Assembly (NCBI GenBank): GCA_910583765.1
Contig: CAJTYS010000003.1
Span: 93,477 to 157,476, forward strand
Origin: an uncultured Eubacteriales bacterium
GTDB taxonomy: Bacteria > Bacillota > Clostridia > Peptostreptococcales > Anaerovoracaceae
Reading direction: 5' to 3'
Length of the DNA: 64,000 nt
Below the pieces are notes generated by a model. It saw only the letters and a list, made by a program, of their open reading frames with translations, was not told where the DNA came from and searched no databases. The first letter of the stretch is position 1. Every line of letters begins with the position of its first letter. A program made the position numbers and the translations under genes. Below are positions 34,483 to 42,935 of the stretch, in pieces.

Positions 34483-36459
34483 ATGAAATCAAAGGAACAC
34501 AAACAAACCGCTTATATTTTGGGAATCGACACAGGCGGCACGTATACGGACAGCGTGATTTTAGACGCTGAAACAAAAGAAGTCATTTGCTTTTCAAAAG
34601 CGCTGACCACAAAGGATGATCTGGAAATTGGGATCCAAAATTCCATTCAAGGGTTGGCATTTCAGGATTTTGGAGAAATCGCCCTGGTCTCTTTGTCCAC
34701 CACATTAGCCACAAACGCCATTGTGGAAGGCAAGGGCTGCAAAACGGGCTTGATTTTGATGGGCAAACAGTTAGATGGCCCTCTGCCTGCTGACGAGTGC
34801 TGTTTTGTCAAGGGAAAGGTGGATATCAAAGGGAACATCGCAGAAAACATCGATGAGGAAGAAATCCTGAAAATCGCTTCGTATTTGGAGGAAACAGTGG
34901 ATTCCATCGCCATATCCTGCTATGCCAGCGTGCGCGGACCCAAACTGGAACGCACTGTAAAAGAGCTGCTGGAAAGGATCACAAACAAGCCGCTGTTTTG
35001 CGCGCATGAACTCACAAGTTCTCTGGGTTTTCTGGAGCGAACGGTCACGTCTGTGCTCAATGCCTCTCTTGTGAAAATCATATGTGATTTCATCCATGCC
35101 GCCAAATCAGTCTTGCTGGGAAAGAAAATCCAGGCGCCTATCATGGTAGTCAAAGGCGACGGCAGCCTGATGCACGCGTCAATGGCAATGGAGCGGCCCA
35201 TTGAAACCATCCTTTCCGGCCCTGCCGCCAGCACCATTGGCGCACGTCACTTAAGCGGCCTGGATGATGCCCTGATCATTGATATGGGAGGCACCACCTC
35301 GGATCTGGCCAGCCTCCATCAGGGAACCGCGGGGCTCTGTTCTGAAGGCGCGGCTGTAGGCGGCTGGCTCACAAAGGTCAAGGCCGTTCATGCGCGCACA
35401 TACGGTTTGGGCGGCGACAGCCTGATCCAGTGCCCTGCTCCCAACGCTTTGACCATTGGTCCGGAAAGGGCAGAACCACTATGCGTCACAGCATCGATTC
35501 ACGCAAATGTTATGAAAGAATTGGAGAAAATCGAAAATCTCTATGAGCCTGGAAGGGTTTGCCTTTATCGCAGGGGAAACGTCTCCTCTGCCATGATCTT
35601 CAGCGAGTCAGAGCAGCAGATCGTTCAAGCCGTGGGTTCCGGCGCTTTTTGTAAAGCCACCGCAGCGGACTTGCTGGGCACGCGGCCCGAGGCTTTGAAT
35701 CTGGAGCATTTAGTGAAGACTGGCGCTTTGATCCGATGCTCCATAACGCCTACTGATCTGCTCCATGCCATGGGCAGGTACACGGCATTTGAGGCCTCTG
35801 CTTCTAAAAAAGCTATCCATCTCCTGGCCGCGGCCGCTGGTTTTAGCGCCAAGGATTTTCTGGATATCGCCGCTGACCAGATTCGCAAGCAGTTATATCT
35901 GTTCTGCCTCCAAAGCGCCGCTGCCTTTGATGGACATGATTTTGACTTTCTCCACGACAAATCAGCCCAATATCTGATGGAAAAAGCTTTTTCCAAGAAT
36001 TCCGAGGATTTTATGGCTGCTGATTTCACATTGAACAAGCCCATCGTGGGAGTGGGAGCCCCGATCCACGCCTGGATGCCGGAAGTCGCGAAAAAACTCC
36101 ACGCGCCTCTTTTCATCCCAAAGTACGCAGAAGTCACCAATGCCATTGGAGCGGCTCTTGGGAAAATCATGGAATCCGCCTCTGCCACCATACGCCCGGC
36201 AAAAAACAGCGAAGCATTCATTCTCTATCTGCCTTGGGAAACACTGACCTTTTGTGATCTTGACCAGGCAGTGGAACATGCGAAAAAAGCGCTGACCCAG
36301 CAGGTACAGGCTCATATCCATGACGCGGGCGGGGAAAAAACAGATATCACCATCGGCGTCACGCCCATTCACACCCAGGCCTTCCACGCAAAACAAAAAC
36401 GCTATGTGGAAACGAAAATAGAAGCTTTCGCAGTCGCTTTGCCTAGCGTTTTTTCTTGA
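34483..36459 (+). CDS. HyuA-family (hydantoinase/oxoprolinase) ATPase, copy 3
   Basis: 658 residues; a GGGAGGAATGACAA site overlaps the end of copy 2. ASKHA motifs GIDTGGTYTDSV and LIIDMGGTTSDLASL, with ILSGPAASTIGAR and GLGGDSLIQ. The C-terminal domain (LYLPWETLTF to YVETKIEAFAVALP) is present, as in copy 1 (YVETIVKSVAIGKP). It is closer in length and in its C-terminus to copy 1 than to copy 2. Divergent from the ThDP operon and 8 kb from mutase B. It could serve mutase B as copy 1 may serve mutase A; this is inferred from layout only. Confidence 0.75.
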   Translation: MKSKEHKQTAYILGIDTGGTYTDSVILDAETKEVICFSKALTTKDDLEIGIQNSIQGLAFQDFGEIALVSLSTTLATNAIVEGKGCKTGLILMGKQLDGPLPADECCFVKGKVDIKGNIAENIDEEEILKIASYLEETVDSIAISCYASVRGPKLERTVKELLERITNKPLFCAHELTSSLGFLERTVTSVLNASLVKIICDFIHAAKSVLLGKKIQAPIMVVKGDGSLMHASMAMERPIETILSGPAASTIGARHLSGLDDALIIDMGGTTSDLASLHQGTAGLCSEGAAVGGWLTKVKAVHARTYGLGGDSLIQCPAPNALTIGPERAEPLCVTASIHANVMKELEKIENLYEPGRVCLYRRGNVSSAMIFSESEQQIVQAVGSGAFCKATAADLLGTRPEALNLEHLVKTGALIRCSITPTDLLHAMGRYTAFEASASKKAIHLLAAAAGFSAKDFLDIAADQIRKQLYLFCLQSAAAFDGHDFDFLHDKSAQYLMEKAFSKNSEDFMAADFTLNKPIVGVGAPIHAWMPEVAKKLHAPLFIPKYAEVTNAIGAALGKIMESASATIRPAKNSEAFILYLPWETLTFCDLDQAVEHAKKALTQQVQAHIHDAGGEKTDITIGVTPIHTQAFHAKQKRYVETKIEAFAVALPSVFS

Positions 36460-36508
36460 TGCGCGGATGGCTCAAGTTCATGGCTGATGCTTTTGTTCTG
36501 ATCAGACA

Positions 36509-36575
36509 AAAAAATAGGAGCCGCCCCCTTCGAGCCTGGCATGATCCGGCTCAAAGCAGCAGCTCCTGTTTTTCA
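36509..36575. terminator. Bidirectional terminator between HyuA copy 3 and desulfoferrodoxin
   Basis: Outer stem AGGAGC (36516-36521) / GCTCCT (36562-36567) with an inner stem GAGCC/GGCTC, followed by GTTTTTC on the plus strand and by TATTTTTTTG on the minus strand. The two genes converge here. Confidence 0.7.
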
Positions 36576-36583
36576 TTGTTTCC

Positions 36584-36964
36584 TTACAGCTCCTTTACCC
36601 ACAGTCCATGGAGATTGCAATATTCATAAACCGCCACTGGCTTGTCTCCTTCACAGACGCAAAACTCAGCTTTCGGTTCATCTGCGGCTGTCAGTTTTTT
36701 CACCTGGCCGCCCTGCTCTGTTTCCAGGTAAACCCACTGGATCAGATGCTCGTCTGTCATTGGATGCGTCGTGGAACCCACGCAGGCGCTCACCTTATTT
36801 TCCTTGACTTCCACCACTGGAACATGCTTTTCCGTAGCAGCGTCCGTGGTATTGGCTTTCAGCTCTTTCATCTTTTCACCGCAGCATACCACAGGCACGC
36901 CCTTGTCCTCGATCATTGTAATGATGTTTCCGCAATGCTCGCATTTAAAAAATTTTGCTTTCAT
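36584..36964 (-). CDS. dfx: Desulfoferrodoxin (superoxide reductase)
   Basis: 126 residues. N-terminal desulforedoxin-type Fe(Cys)4 site: Cys8, Cys11, Cys27, Cys28. C-terminal superoxide-reductase Fe(His)4Cys site: His in EKHVPV, STTHPM and DEHLIQW, and CNLHGLW near the end. It reduces superoxide to peroxide without making oxygen, a hallmark of anaerobes. Cytosolic. Immediately follows thioredoxin (17 bp) and probably shares its transcript. Confidence 0.93.
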   Translation of the reverse strand: MKAKFFKCEHCGNIITMIEDKGVPVVCCGEKMKELKANTTDAATEKHVPVVEVKENKVSACVGSTTHPMTDEHLIQWVYLETEQGGQVKKLTAADEPKAEFCVCEGDKPVAVYEYCNLHGLWVKEL

Positions 36965-36981
36965 CTCATTGTCCTCCCTTT

Positions 36982-37290
36982 TTATTTCAACATTTTTTCA
37001 ATAGACTCTTTTGGCACTAAGCCCACAGAAGTTTCCTTTGGCTGTCCGTTCTCAAAGAGAACCACTGTCGGAATGCTCATGATCCCGTATTTCATAGCCA
37101 GCTCCTGCTGCTCGTCAATATTGATCTTTCCGACCTTCACGTTCTCATTTTCTCCGGCGATCTGATCGATCACAGGACCCATCATTTTGCAGGGACCGCA
37201 CCAAGCCGCCCAAAAATCAATGAGGACCGGCTGCTCTGCTTTCAGAACTTCTGCTTCAAAATTATCTTTTGTGATTGTCATGACTGCCAT
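36982..37290 (-). CDS. trxA: Thioredoxin
   Basis: 102 residues from ATG 37290 (TGGAGG 8 bases upstream; ATG 37305 lies before that site). WCGPC active site at ~30-34, cis-Pro loop SIPTVV, typical thioredoxin ending with a helix (VPKESIEKMLK). It reduces protein disulfides with electrons from thioredoxin reductase, which is not in the window. Operon with desulfoferrodoxin. Confidence 0.93.
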   Translation of the reverse strand: MAVMTITKDNFEAEVLKAEQPVLIDFWAAWCGPCKMMGPVIDQIAGENENVKVGKINIDEQQELAMKYGIMSIPTVVLFENGQPKETSVGLVPKESIEKMLK

Positions 37291-37331
37291 GGTATTATCC
37301 TCCATATCTTCCCTTTTTCTATGAACTTGCT

Positions 37332-37361
37332 ATTATGATACCCAAAACACCCTTGTTTCAA
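37332..37361 (-). promoter_or_regulatory. Probable promoter of trxA-dfx
   Basis: On the minus strand TTGAAA (37361-37356), 18 bases, CATAAT (37337-37332), about 40 bases before the trxA start. Confidence 0.5.
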
Positions 37362-37414
37362 TCACCAAATTTTAGCAGAAGGATCAAATTTTCTTGTTTT
37401 TGAACCGCCACTTC

Positions 37415-37443
37415 TTGCGAAACAGTTTCCTACATTATATAAT
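37415..37443 (+). promoter_or_regulatory. Promoter of the sigma54-activator gene
   Basis: TTGCGA (37415-37420), 17 bases, TATAAT (37438-37443). The ~90-base leader is G/C-rich with a GCGGCGCTGCCGC hairpin directly before the ribosome binding site. Confidence 0.6.
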
Positions 37444-37538
37444 GATGAGACCAAGGCCTGACGCGGCGTCTTCGCGGCGGCTGCGGTAGGATGAATCCAC
37501 TGATTGACGCGGCGCTGCCGCGAGGAAAGGTGATGCCC

Positions 37539-38918
37539 ATGAAACGCTTTCTGGATACATTGTCAGCTGTTGAACTGGTTCCAATCTTGAACAGCATCGA
37601 TGACGCGATTTTCATTGACAGCAGCGAAGGCTACGCGCTCTGGTGCAATGAAGCATGCAGGGAACTATATAAAGTCGGCCCCGAAGACATCTACGGGGTC
37701 CATGTTTCTGATTTGGAAAAAAACGGCATCTTTGCTCCTTCCGTGGCAATGCTGGTCATGGAGCAGGAAGAAGAGGTCACCATTGTCCATGAAAACAAAG
37801 ACGGAAAAAAGCTGCTTTCCACTGGAACGCCTATTTTCAATCAAAAAGGGGAGTTGAGCAAAATCGTCACCACCTCCAGGGACATCACGGAACTGACGCA
37901 TTTGCAGAGCCAGCTGGAATCTGTCCAAAAAACCCTCCAGCAGATCGAATCCCTGGAAAGCTTCATCAACGACAATATCATTGCCAGCAGCAGGGCTATG
38001 CGCAATGTGTTCCAGCTGGCTCAGCGGCTGGCCAGCGTGGATTCCACGGTCCTGATCACTGGAGAGTCCGGCGTGGGAAAAGGCGTCATCGCCAAGATGC
38101 TCCATGAAAAGGGCGCTCGCCGAGATTTTCCTTTCATCACAGTAAATTGCGGGGCCATACCAGAAAATTTGATTGAATCCGAGCTCTTTGGATATGAAAA
38201 GGGCGCCTTCACCGGCTCCCGAGTGGAAGGGAAAAAGGGACTCTTTGAAGCAGCGCAAAACGGGACGATTTTTTTAGACGAAATTTCCGAACTGCCCTTG
38301 AACCTGCAGGTAAAGCTGCTGCAGGTCATTCAGGAGCGGGTGCTGATCCGAGTCGGCGGCGTCAAAGGCATTCCCATCAATGTCCGAATCGTGTCCGCCA
38401 CCAACAAAGAATTGCTGCGGCTAGTCCAGGAAAACAAGTTCCGAGAAGATTTGTACTACCGGCTCAACGTGGTCCCCATCAACGTTCCACCGCTGCGGGA
38501 ACGGCCGGAAGACATCCTGCCTCTGATTCAATCCTACTTGCAGCAATACAACAAAAAATTAAATGAAAACAAAACCCTAGATCCAACAGCCCTATCCACG
38601 CTGCTGCGGTATCCGTGGCCAGGAAACATCCGCGAACTGCAGAACATGATGGAACGTCTCATTTTGACGACTAAGGATGAAGTGATCACAGAAAACAACC
38701 TTCCGGTCTTCGTGCAAAACGCGGCCCAGATTCAGCCGACCCAGCCTGATGACCTGTCCCTCAGCGCGGCGTTGGAACGAGCGGAAAAGGAGATCTTGAC
38801 CCGCGCCATGGCTGAACACAAGTCCACCCGGGCCATAGCAAAAGTCTTGAAAGTCAGCCAGCCTACCATTGTACGAAAGCTGAGAAAACACGGCTTAACC
38901 ATCAGTGATACAGAATAG
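37539..38918 (+). CDS. Sigma54-dependent transcriptional activator (PAS, AAA+, HTH)
   Basis: 459 residues from ATG 37539 (AAAGG 8 bases upstream; an ATG 6 bases earlier is possible). N-terminal PAS domain (ILNSIDDAIFIDSSEGYALWCNEA), then the AAA+ domain with Walker A GESGVGKG, the sigma54-contact loop GAFTGS (GAFTGA class), Walker B GTIFLDEISELP, and a C-terminal Fis/TyrR-type HTH (STRAIAKVLKVSQPTIVRKL). It binds upstream sites and opens sigma54 promoters using ATP. A -24/-12 element lies ~270 bases downstream in front of the acylating aldehyde dehydrogenase, the obvious target. The PAS domain likely senses a pathway metabolite. Confidence 0.9.
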   Translation: MKRFLDTLSAVELVPILNSIDDAIFIDSSEGYALWCNEACRELYKVGPEDIYGVHVSDLEKNGIFAPSVAMLVMEQEEEVTIVHENKDGKKLLSTGTPIFNQKGELSKIVTTSRDITELTHLQSQLESVQKTLQQIESLESFINDNIIASSRAMRNVFQLAQRLASVDSTVLITGESGVGKGVIAKMLHEKGARRDFPFITVNCGAIPENLIESELFGYEKGAFTGSRVEGKKGLFEAAQNGTIFLDEISELPLNLQVKLLQVIQERVLIRVGGVKGIPINVRIVSATNKELLRLVQENKFREDLYYRLNVVPINVPPLRERPEDILPLIQSYLQQYNKKLNENKTLDPTALSTLLRYPWPGNIRELQNMMERLILTTKDEVITENNLPVFVQNAAQIQPTQPDDLSLSAALERAEKEILTRAMAEHKSTRAIAKVLKVSQPTIVRKLRKHGLTISDTE

Positions 38919-38936
38919 TATCACTGATTCTTTTTT
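38901..38936 (+). terminator. Terminator overlapping the activator stop codon
   Basis: ATCAGTGATAC (38901-38911) and GTATCACTGAT (38918-38928), a perfect 11-bp stem with a 6-base loop that contains part of the TAG stop, followed by TCTTTTTTG. Confidence 0.8.
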
Positions 38937-39281
38937 GTATCACTTTAAAAATCCATTGATTCCAACAGGTTTGGGACATACACAAAAAAACATGTCACAT
39001 CCGATTCTTTTTTGTATCATCTCATCTCTCTTTTTGCCTTTCATTTGCGCAGATTTGCTTTTTTTCATGCGTGTATACATTATATTTTTCCATTTACGAT
39101 CTCTATATTTGTTGAAATTTCAACGCTTTATCGCTGCGCTTTTCCGGCTGTCCATTCTTTCGGCGATATTCAAGATTTTTTTCTTTACTTTGGCATACTG
39201 ATTGCTTTTAATATAAGCAACATGACAGATGTTAGGCATCAATGCCTTTCATGACTAACATTCGTAAGGAGGATTGAAAAA
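38919..39281 (+). other. Control region of the sigma54-dependent operon
   Basis: No gene in 363 bases. It contains the activator terminator, two identical 17-base direct repeats GATTCTTTTTTGTATCA (38926-38942 and 39003-39019) that may be activator sites, the -24/-12 promoter (39191-39206), and a leader hairpin ATGTTAG / CTAACAT (39229-39261) enclosing GGCATCAATGCC just before the ribosome binding site. The remaining AT-rich sequence shows no other pattern. Confidence 0.6.
39191..39206 (+). promoter_or_regulatory. Sigma54 (-24/-12) promoter
   Basis: TGGCATACTGATTGCT: GG and GC are exactly 10 bases apart, matching the TGGCAC-N5-TTGCA/T consensus with one change. It lies 76 bases before the aldehyde dehydrogenase start and downstream of a sigma54-activator gene. 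Confidence 0.8.
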
Positions 39282-40706
39282 ATGTCAATGAATTCACATG
39301 ATTACGTTGCAACTTTAGTGGAAAAAGCAAAGGCTGCTCAGGAAATCGCTAACGATTTCACACAGGAAGACGTGGATCTTCTCACCGGCGCAGTCGCTTA
39401 TGCTCTGACAAAACCGGAGGTAGCGCTGAAATTCGGCGAAATGCTGGTAGAAGAATCCGGAATGGGCATCCCTGCAGATAAAGAAGCGAAAATGTACGGA
39501 AAGGTAAAAGGCGTCTATTTCCAGATGAAGGACAAAAAGTCTGTTGGTCTCATTGATGTGGATGAAAAGATGGGCATGGAAACTTACGCTCGTCCAATGG
39601 GCGTGATCGGTGCGATCATCCCTGTGACAAACGGAGAAGCGACTCCTGTCGTCAAGTCCCTGATGGCTTTAAAGACAAGAAACGCCATTATCCTCGCTCC
39701 TCATCCAAAAGCAAGAAAAACAAACCTGGAAGTAACGAACCTGATTCGTGCCACTATTGAAAAATTAGGATATCCAGCTGACCTGGTACAGGCCATCGAG
39801 CCGGAATACGTATCTGTGGAAACTTCCCAAGAACTGATGAAACAGGTTGATTTCATCCTGGCTACAGGCGGAACTCCTATGGTTCGCCAGGCATACTCCT
39901 CTGGAAACCCTGCCATTGGCGTGGGTACTGGAAACGTAGTTTCCATCATTGACGGAACCACTGATCTGGATGAAGTCGCCGCTATGATCGTTCGTTCCAA
40001 GTCCTTTGACCATGCGACTTCCTGCTCCACAGAAAACAACATTATCGTATTGGAAGAATGCTACGACAAGTGGGTCGCTGCCATGGAAAAAGCCGGCGCG
40101 GTCCTCATCAAAGAAGGCACTCCAGAAAAGGAAAGACTGCTGAAAACATTATGGCCGAACTCACCTGCTGACCATCAGCTGAACAGGCAGATCGTCGCAC
40201 AGGGAGCTAAGACCATCGCTGCCGCGGCTGAGATCGACGTTCCAGACAACACGCTCATGCTCATGGCTGAAGAAAACGGCGGATATGGAAATGAATTCCC
40301 ATTCACTGGCGAAAAACTGTCACCGGTTTCCGGCATCAGAAAGGCCAAAGACTTTGATGACGCAGTGGATAAAATGCTGAAGATCCTGGAATATCAGGGC
40401 AAGGGCCATAGCTGCGGCATCCACACTTCCATCAAAGACAGAGTAACGAAGCTGGGTGAAACCATTCCAGTATGCAAGGTATGCGTAAATCAGCCTCAGT
40501 CTCTGACAAACTCCGGTTCCTGGACTTGCGGATTCCCGATTTCCATGACACTGGGATGCGGAACTTGGGGCCACAACAGTGTGTCACACAACGCCACTTA
40601 CAAGGATCTCTTGAACTTTACTTATGTTTCAAGGCCAATTCCTTCCTTCCAGCCTACTGACGAAGAATTATTCGATGACGCGATCAAAGCTAAGGTGGAC
40701 GCTTAA
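39282..40706 (+). CDS. CoA-acylating aldehyde dehydrogenase (sulfoacetaldehyde-dehydrogenase-like)
   Basis: 474 residues, AAGGAGG 9 bases before the start. Acylating ALDH fold: RPMGVIGAIIPVTNGEATP in the cofactor domain, and the catalytic Cys in SFDHATSCSTENN, a form seen in SauS-like and related acylating enzymes rather than non-acylating ALDHs. C-terminal CGTWGHNSVSHN motif. It would convert an aldehyde plus CoA and NAD(P)+ to an acyl-CoA. With the aminotransferase 85 bp downstream, a route amine to aldehyde to acyl-CoA is likely; taurine/sulfoacetaldehyde or beta-alanine/malonate semialdehyde are both possible. Confidence 0.8.
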   Translation: MSMNSHDYVATLVEKAKAAQEIANDFTQEDVDLLTGAVAYALTKPEVALKFGEMLVEESGMGIPADKEAKMYGKVKGVYFQMKDKKSVGLIDVDEKMGMETYARPMGVIGAIIPVTNGEATPVVKSLMALKTRNAIILAPHPKARKTNLEVTNLIRATIEKLGYPADLVQAIEPEYVSVETSQELMKQVDFILATGGTPMVRQAYSSGNPAIGVGTGNVVSIIDGTTDLDEVAAMIVRSKSFDHATSCSTENNIIVLEECYDKWVAAMEKAGAVLIKEGTPEKERLLKTLWPNSPADHQLNRQIVAQGAKTIAAAAEIDVPDNTLMLMAEENGGYGNEFPFTGEKLSPVSGIRKAKDFDDAVDKMLKILEYQGKGHSCGIHTSIKDRVTKLGETIPVCKVCVNQPQSLTNSGSWTCGFPISMTLGCGTWGHNSVSHNATYKDLLNFTYVSRPIPSFQPTDEELFDDAIKAKVDA

Positions 40707-40736
40707 TTTTATATTTATTGGCAATTTTGTTTGGTC

Positions 40737-40757
40737 AGGGCGGATGACCTCCGCCCT
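40737..40757 (+). other. Intercistronic hairpin
   Basis: AGGGCGGA-TGACC-TCCGCCCT, a perfect 8-bp G/C-rich stem between the acylating aldehyde dehydrogenase and aminotransferase genes, with no U-tract. It probably affects mRNA processing or stability rather than termination. Confidence 0.6.
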
Positions 40758-40791
40758 ATGTTAAATAGAATGAATGAAAAAGGAGAAAAAA

Positions 40792-42117
40792 ATGTCAACA
40801 ATCAAAGAAAAGAGTTTAAAGTACAACCTGCACTCTTGGAGCGCACAGGGCAAACTGAATCCTTCTGTGATCACAAAAGCAGAAGGCATCTATTTCTGGG
40901 ATGAAGATGGAAAGAAGTATTATGACATGTCCGCTCAGCTGGTTAACTCCAACCTGGGACATGGAAACAAAGCCATCGTGAACGCCATCAAAGAGCAGGC
41001 TGACAAGATCCCGTTCATGGGACCTGGATTCGCCCTTGACGTTCGTTCCGACGCAGCAGAAGCCATCGTAGAAGCCTCCGGTCTGAAAGGCGCGAAAGTA
41101 TTCTTCACAAACGCTGGCGCAGAATCCAATGAAAACGCCATTAAAATCGCGAAACAGTATACTGGAAGATGGAAGATCTTCTCCATGTACAGATGCTATC
41201 ACGGTTCTTCCGCTGGCGCGGGCATGCTGACTGGTGAGCCGAGACACTTTGCCAACGAACCTGGCCCTGCTGGATTCATCAAATACGATGGACCGTATGC
41301 TTACAGAGCGCCAAAGGCCTGCAAATTTGAAAATGAAGACGATGTGGCTGATTTCTATCTGGAACTGTTAGAAAACCAGTTCAAATATGAAGGACCTGAC
41401 AGCATTGCCGCTATTTTCATGGAATCCGTAGTTGGCTCCAACGGTATCCTGGTTCCGCCTGCGAAATATGTGAAAGGCGTTCGTGACCTGTGTACAAAAT
41501 ACGGTATCCTGATGGTATGTGACGAAGTAATGGCTGGATGGTACAGGACTGGTACTTGCTTCGCGTTCCAGCAGTTCGGCATCGAACCTGACCTGGTGAC
41601 ATTCGCAAAAGGCGCGACTTGCGGCTATGTTCCTCTTGGCGGCGTGATCGTAACAGAACCAATCGCGAAATACTTTGACGATCACAAGATGATGTGCGGT
41701 CTGACTTACAGCGCTCATCCAATGGGCTGCGCTGCTGCAGTGGCTACGATCAAGGAATACAAAGACCTGAACATTGCTGACAATGTGGCAAAACAGGGCA
41801 AAGTATTAGGCGAATTGTTAGAAGATCTGCAGAAAAAGCACGCTTGCGTTGGCGAAGTTCGCTACATCGGCCTGTTCTCCGCTTTCGAGCTGGTAAAAGA
41901 CAAGGCTACAAAAGAACCGATCGTTGCTTTCAACGAAGATCCTGATGGCCTGATGGCGAAGATCGTCGGCATGCTGAAGCAGGAAGGCTTCTTCACTTAC
42001 TCTCACGAGAACATGATCATTGTCGCTCCTCCGCTCATCATCACAGAAGAAGAGCTGAGAACAGCAATGGGAATCCTGGACAAAGTTATGGATTCAGTTG
42101 ACAACATGATTAAATAA
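40792..42117 (+). CDS. Class III omega-aminotransferase (taurine/beta-alanine:pyruvate type)
   Basis: 441 residues from ATG 40792, preceded by AAAGGAG; an upstream in-frame ATG (40774) lies before that site. PLP fold-type I: NAGAESNENAIKIA (~105), YRCYHGSSAGAG, CDEVMAGWYRTGTCFA, Schiff-base Lys in TFAKGATCGYVPLGG, and TYSAHPMGCAAA. Most like the taurine-pyruvate and other omega-amino acid aminotransferases. It would remove the amino group from a terminal amine and hand the aldehyde to the preceding acylating dehydrogenase. Terminator at 42149. Not closely related to the aminotransferase at 5016-6413. Confidence 0.8.
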   Translation: MSTIKEKSLKYNLHSWSAQGKLNPSVITKAEGIYFWDEDGKKYYDMSAQLVNSNLGHGNKAIVNAIKEQADKIPFMGPGFALDVRSDAAEAIVEASGLKGAKVFFTNAGAESNENAIKIAKQYTGRWKIFSMYRCYHGSSAGAGMLTGEPRHFANEPGPAGFIKYDGPYAYRAPKACKFENEDDVADFYLELLENQFKYEGPDSIAAIFMESVVGSNGILVPPAKYVKGVRDLCTKYGILMVCDEVMAGWYRTGTCFAFQQFGIEPDLVTFAKGATCGYVPLGGVIVTEPIAKYFDDHKMMCGLTYSAHPMGCAAAVATIKEYKDLNIADNVAKQGKVLGELLEDLQKKHACVGEVRYIGLFSAFELVKDKATKEPIVAFNEDPDGLMAKIVGMLKQEGFFTYSHENMIIVAPPLIITEEELRTAMGILDKVMDSVDNMIK

Positions 42118-42148
42118 ACTCTCTTTAATCATGCAATAGTACTCCTTA

Positions 42149-42183
42149 GAAAAGACGCTTCAAATACTCCGAGGCGTCTTTTC
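42149..42183 (+). terminator. Terminator after the sigma54-dependent operon
   Basis: GAAAAGACGC (42149-42158) and GCGTCTTTTC (42174-42183) with a 15-base loop. The T-run is part of the second arm, giving a usable U-tract. Confidence 0.75.
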
Positions 42184-42212
42184 CATTGCCAGAAATATTT
42201 TCAATATATTTG

Positions 42213-42251
42213 CGAACACTTGTTTACAATCTGTTCGTTTTGTGGTATGAT
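42213..42251 (+). promoter_or_regulatory. lexA promoter with SOS box
   Basis: CGAACACTTGTTTA at 42213-42226 matches the Gram-positive SOS box (CGAAC-N4-GTTYG) except at the end. It overlaps the -35 box TTTACA (42223-42228); 17 bases later is TATGAT (42246-42251). A second half-site (TGTTCG) follows at 42232-42237. Typical autoregulation. Confidence 0.8.
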
Positions 42252-42289
42252 AAATTTAAAGTCAAACACTGCTCGAGAGGAGTATTACT

Positions 42290-42934
42290 ATGTTAAAAGA
42301 ACGCGAAGAAAAAATTTTAAATTATATGAAGAGCGAGATTCGCCAGAAAGGTTATCCCCCTACAGTTCGGGAAATCTGTAGCGCTTTGGGCATCAAGTCC
42401 ACATCCACTGCCCATAAAGACATTGACAATCTGGTGAAAAAAGGCTACATTGTCAAGGATCCAGCAAAACCCCGGGCACTGATGGTAAAAGACATGGACG
42501 CTCAGACAGGCTCCGGTTCCGCGCCCCGCTTTGACAATGCGGAGCGGACAGATGTGGTGGATATCCCCATCATTGGCCGAGTGGCTGCGGGCACGCCCAT
42601 TCTGGCAGAGCAAAACGTGGAAGATTCCCTGCCCGTGCCTGCTCGTTTTCTTGGCAGCGGCACCAGCTTCATGCTGACCGTGAAGGGAGAAAGCATGATC
42701 GAGGTAGGAATCATGGACGGCGACTATCTGCTGGTGGAACAGCAGGACTCTGCCCGCAACGGTGACATTGTAGTGGCCATGGTGGATGGCTTTGAAAGTG
42801 AAGCCACTGTGAAGACCTTTTACAAAGAGGCGGATCATATCCGGCTCCAGCCGGAGAATTCTTCCATGAGTCCCATCATTGTTCAGGACGCGAAAATTCT
42901 TGGTAAAGTGAAAGGCGTATTCCGGTATTTTTAG
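42290..42934 (+). CDS. lexA: LexA repressor
   Basis: 214 residues. N-terminal winged HTH (GYPPTVREICSALGIKSTSTAHKDI) and C-terminal S24 peptidase-like domain: cleavage site Ala-Gly in RVAAGTPIL, catalytic Ser in VKGESMIEVG and catalytic Lys in SEATVKTFY. It represses SOS genes and cleaves itself when RecA is active. The SOS box in its own promoter supports the call. The next gene starts 1 base after its stop, so the downstream transporter is probably co-transcribed and induced with it. Confidence 0.95.
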   Translation: MLKEREEKILNYMKSEIRQKGYPPTVREICSALGIKSTSTAHKDIDNLVKKGYIVKDPAKPRALMVKDMDAQTGSGSAPRFDNAERTDVVDIPIIGRVAAGTPILAEQNVEDSLPVPARFLGSGTSFMLTVKGESMIEVGIMDGDYLLVEQQDSARNGDIVVAMVDGFESEATVKTFYKEADHIRLQPENSSMSPIIVQDAKILGKVKGVFRYF

Positions 42935-42935
42935 C

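Noticed and set aside
10749..36459. Hydantoinase or 5-oxoprolinase pathway
   Set aside because: No HyuB, dihydropyrimidinase or carbamoylase gene accompanies any of the three HyuA homologues.
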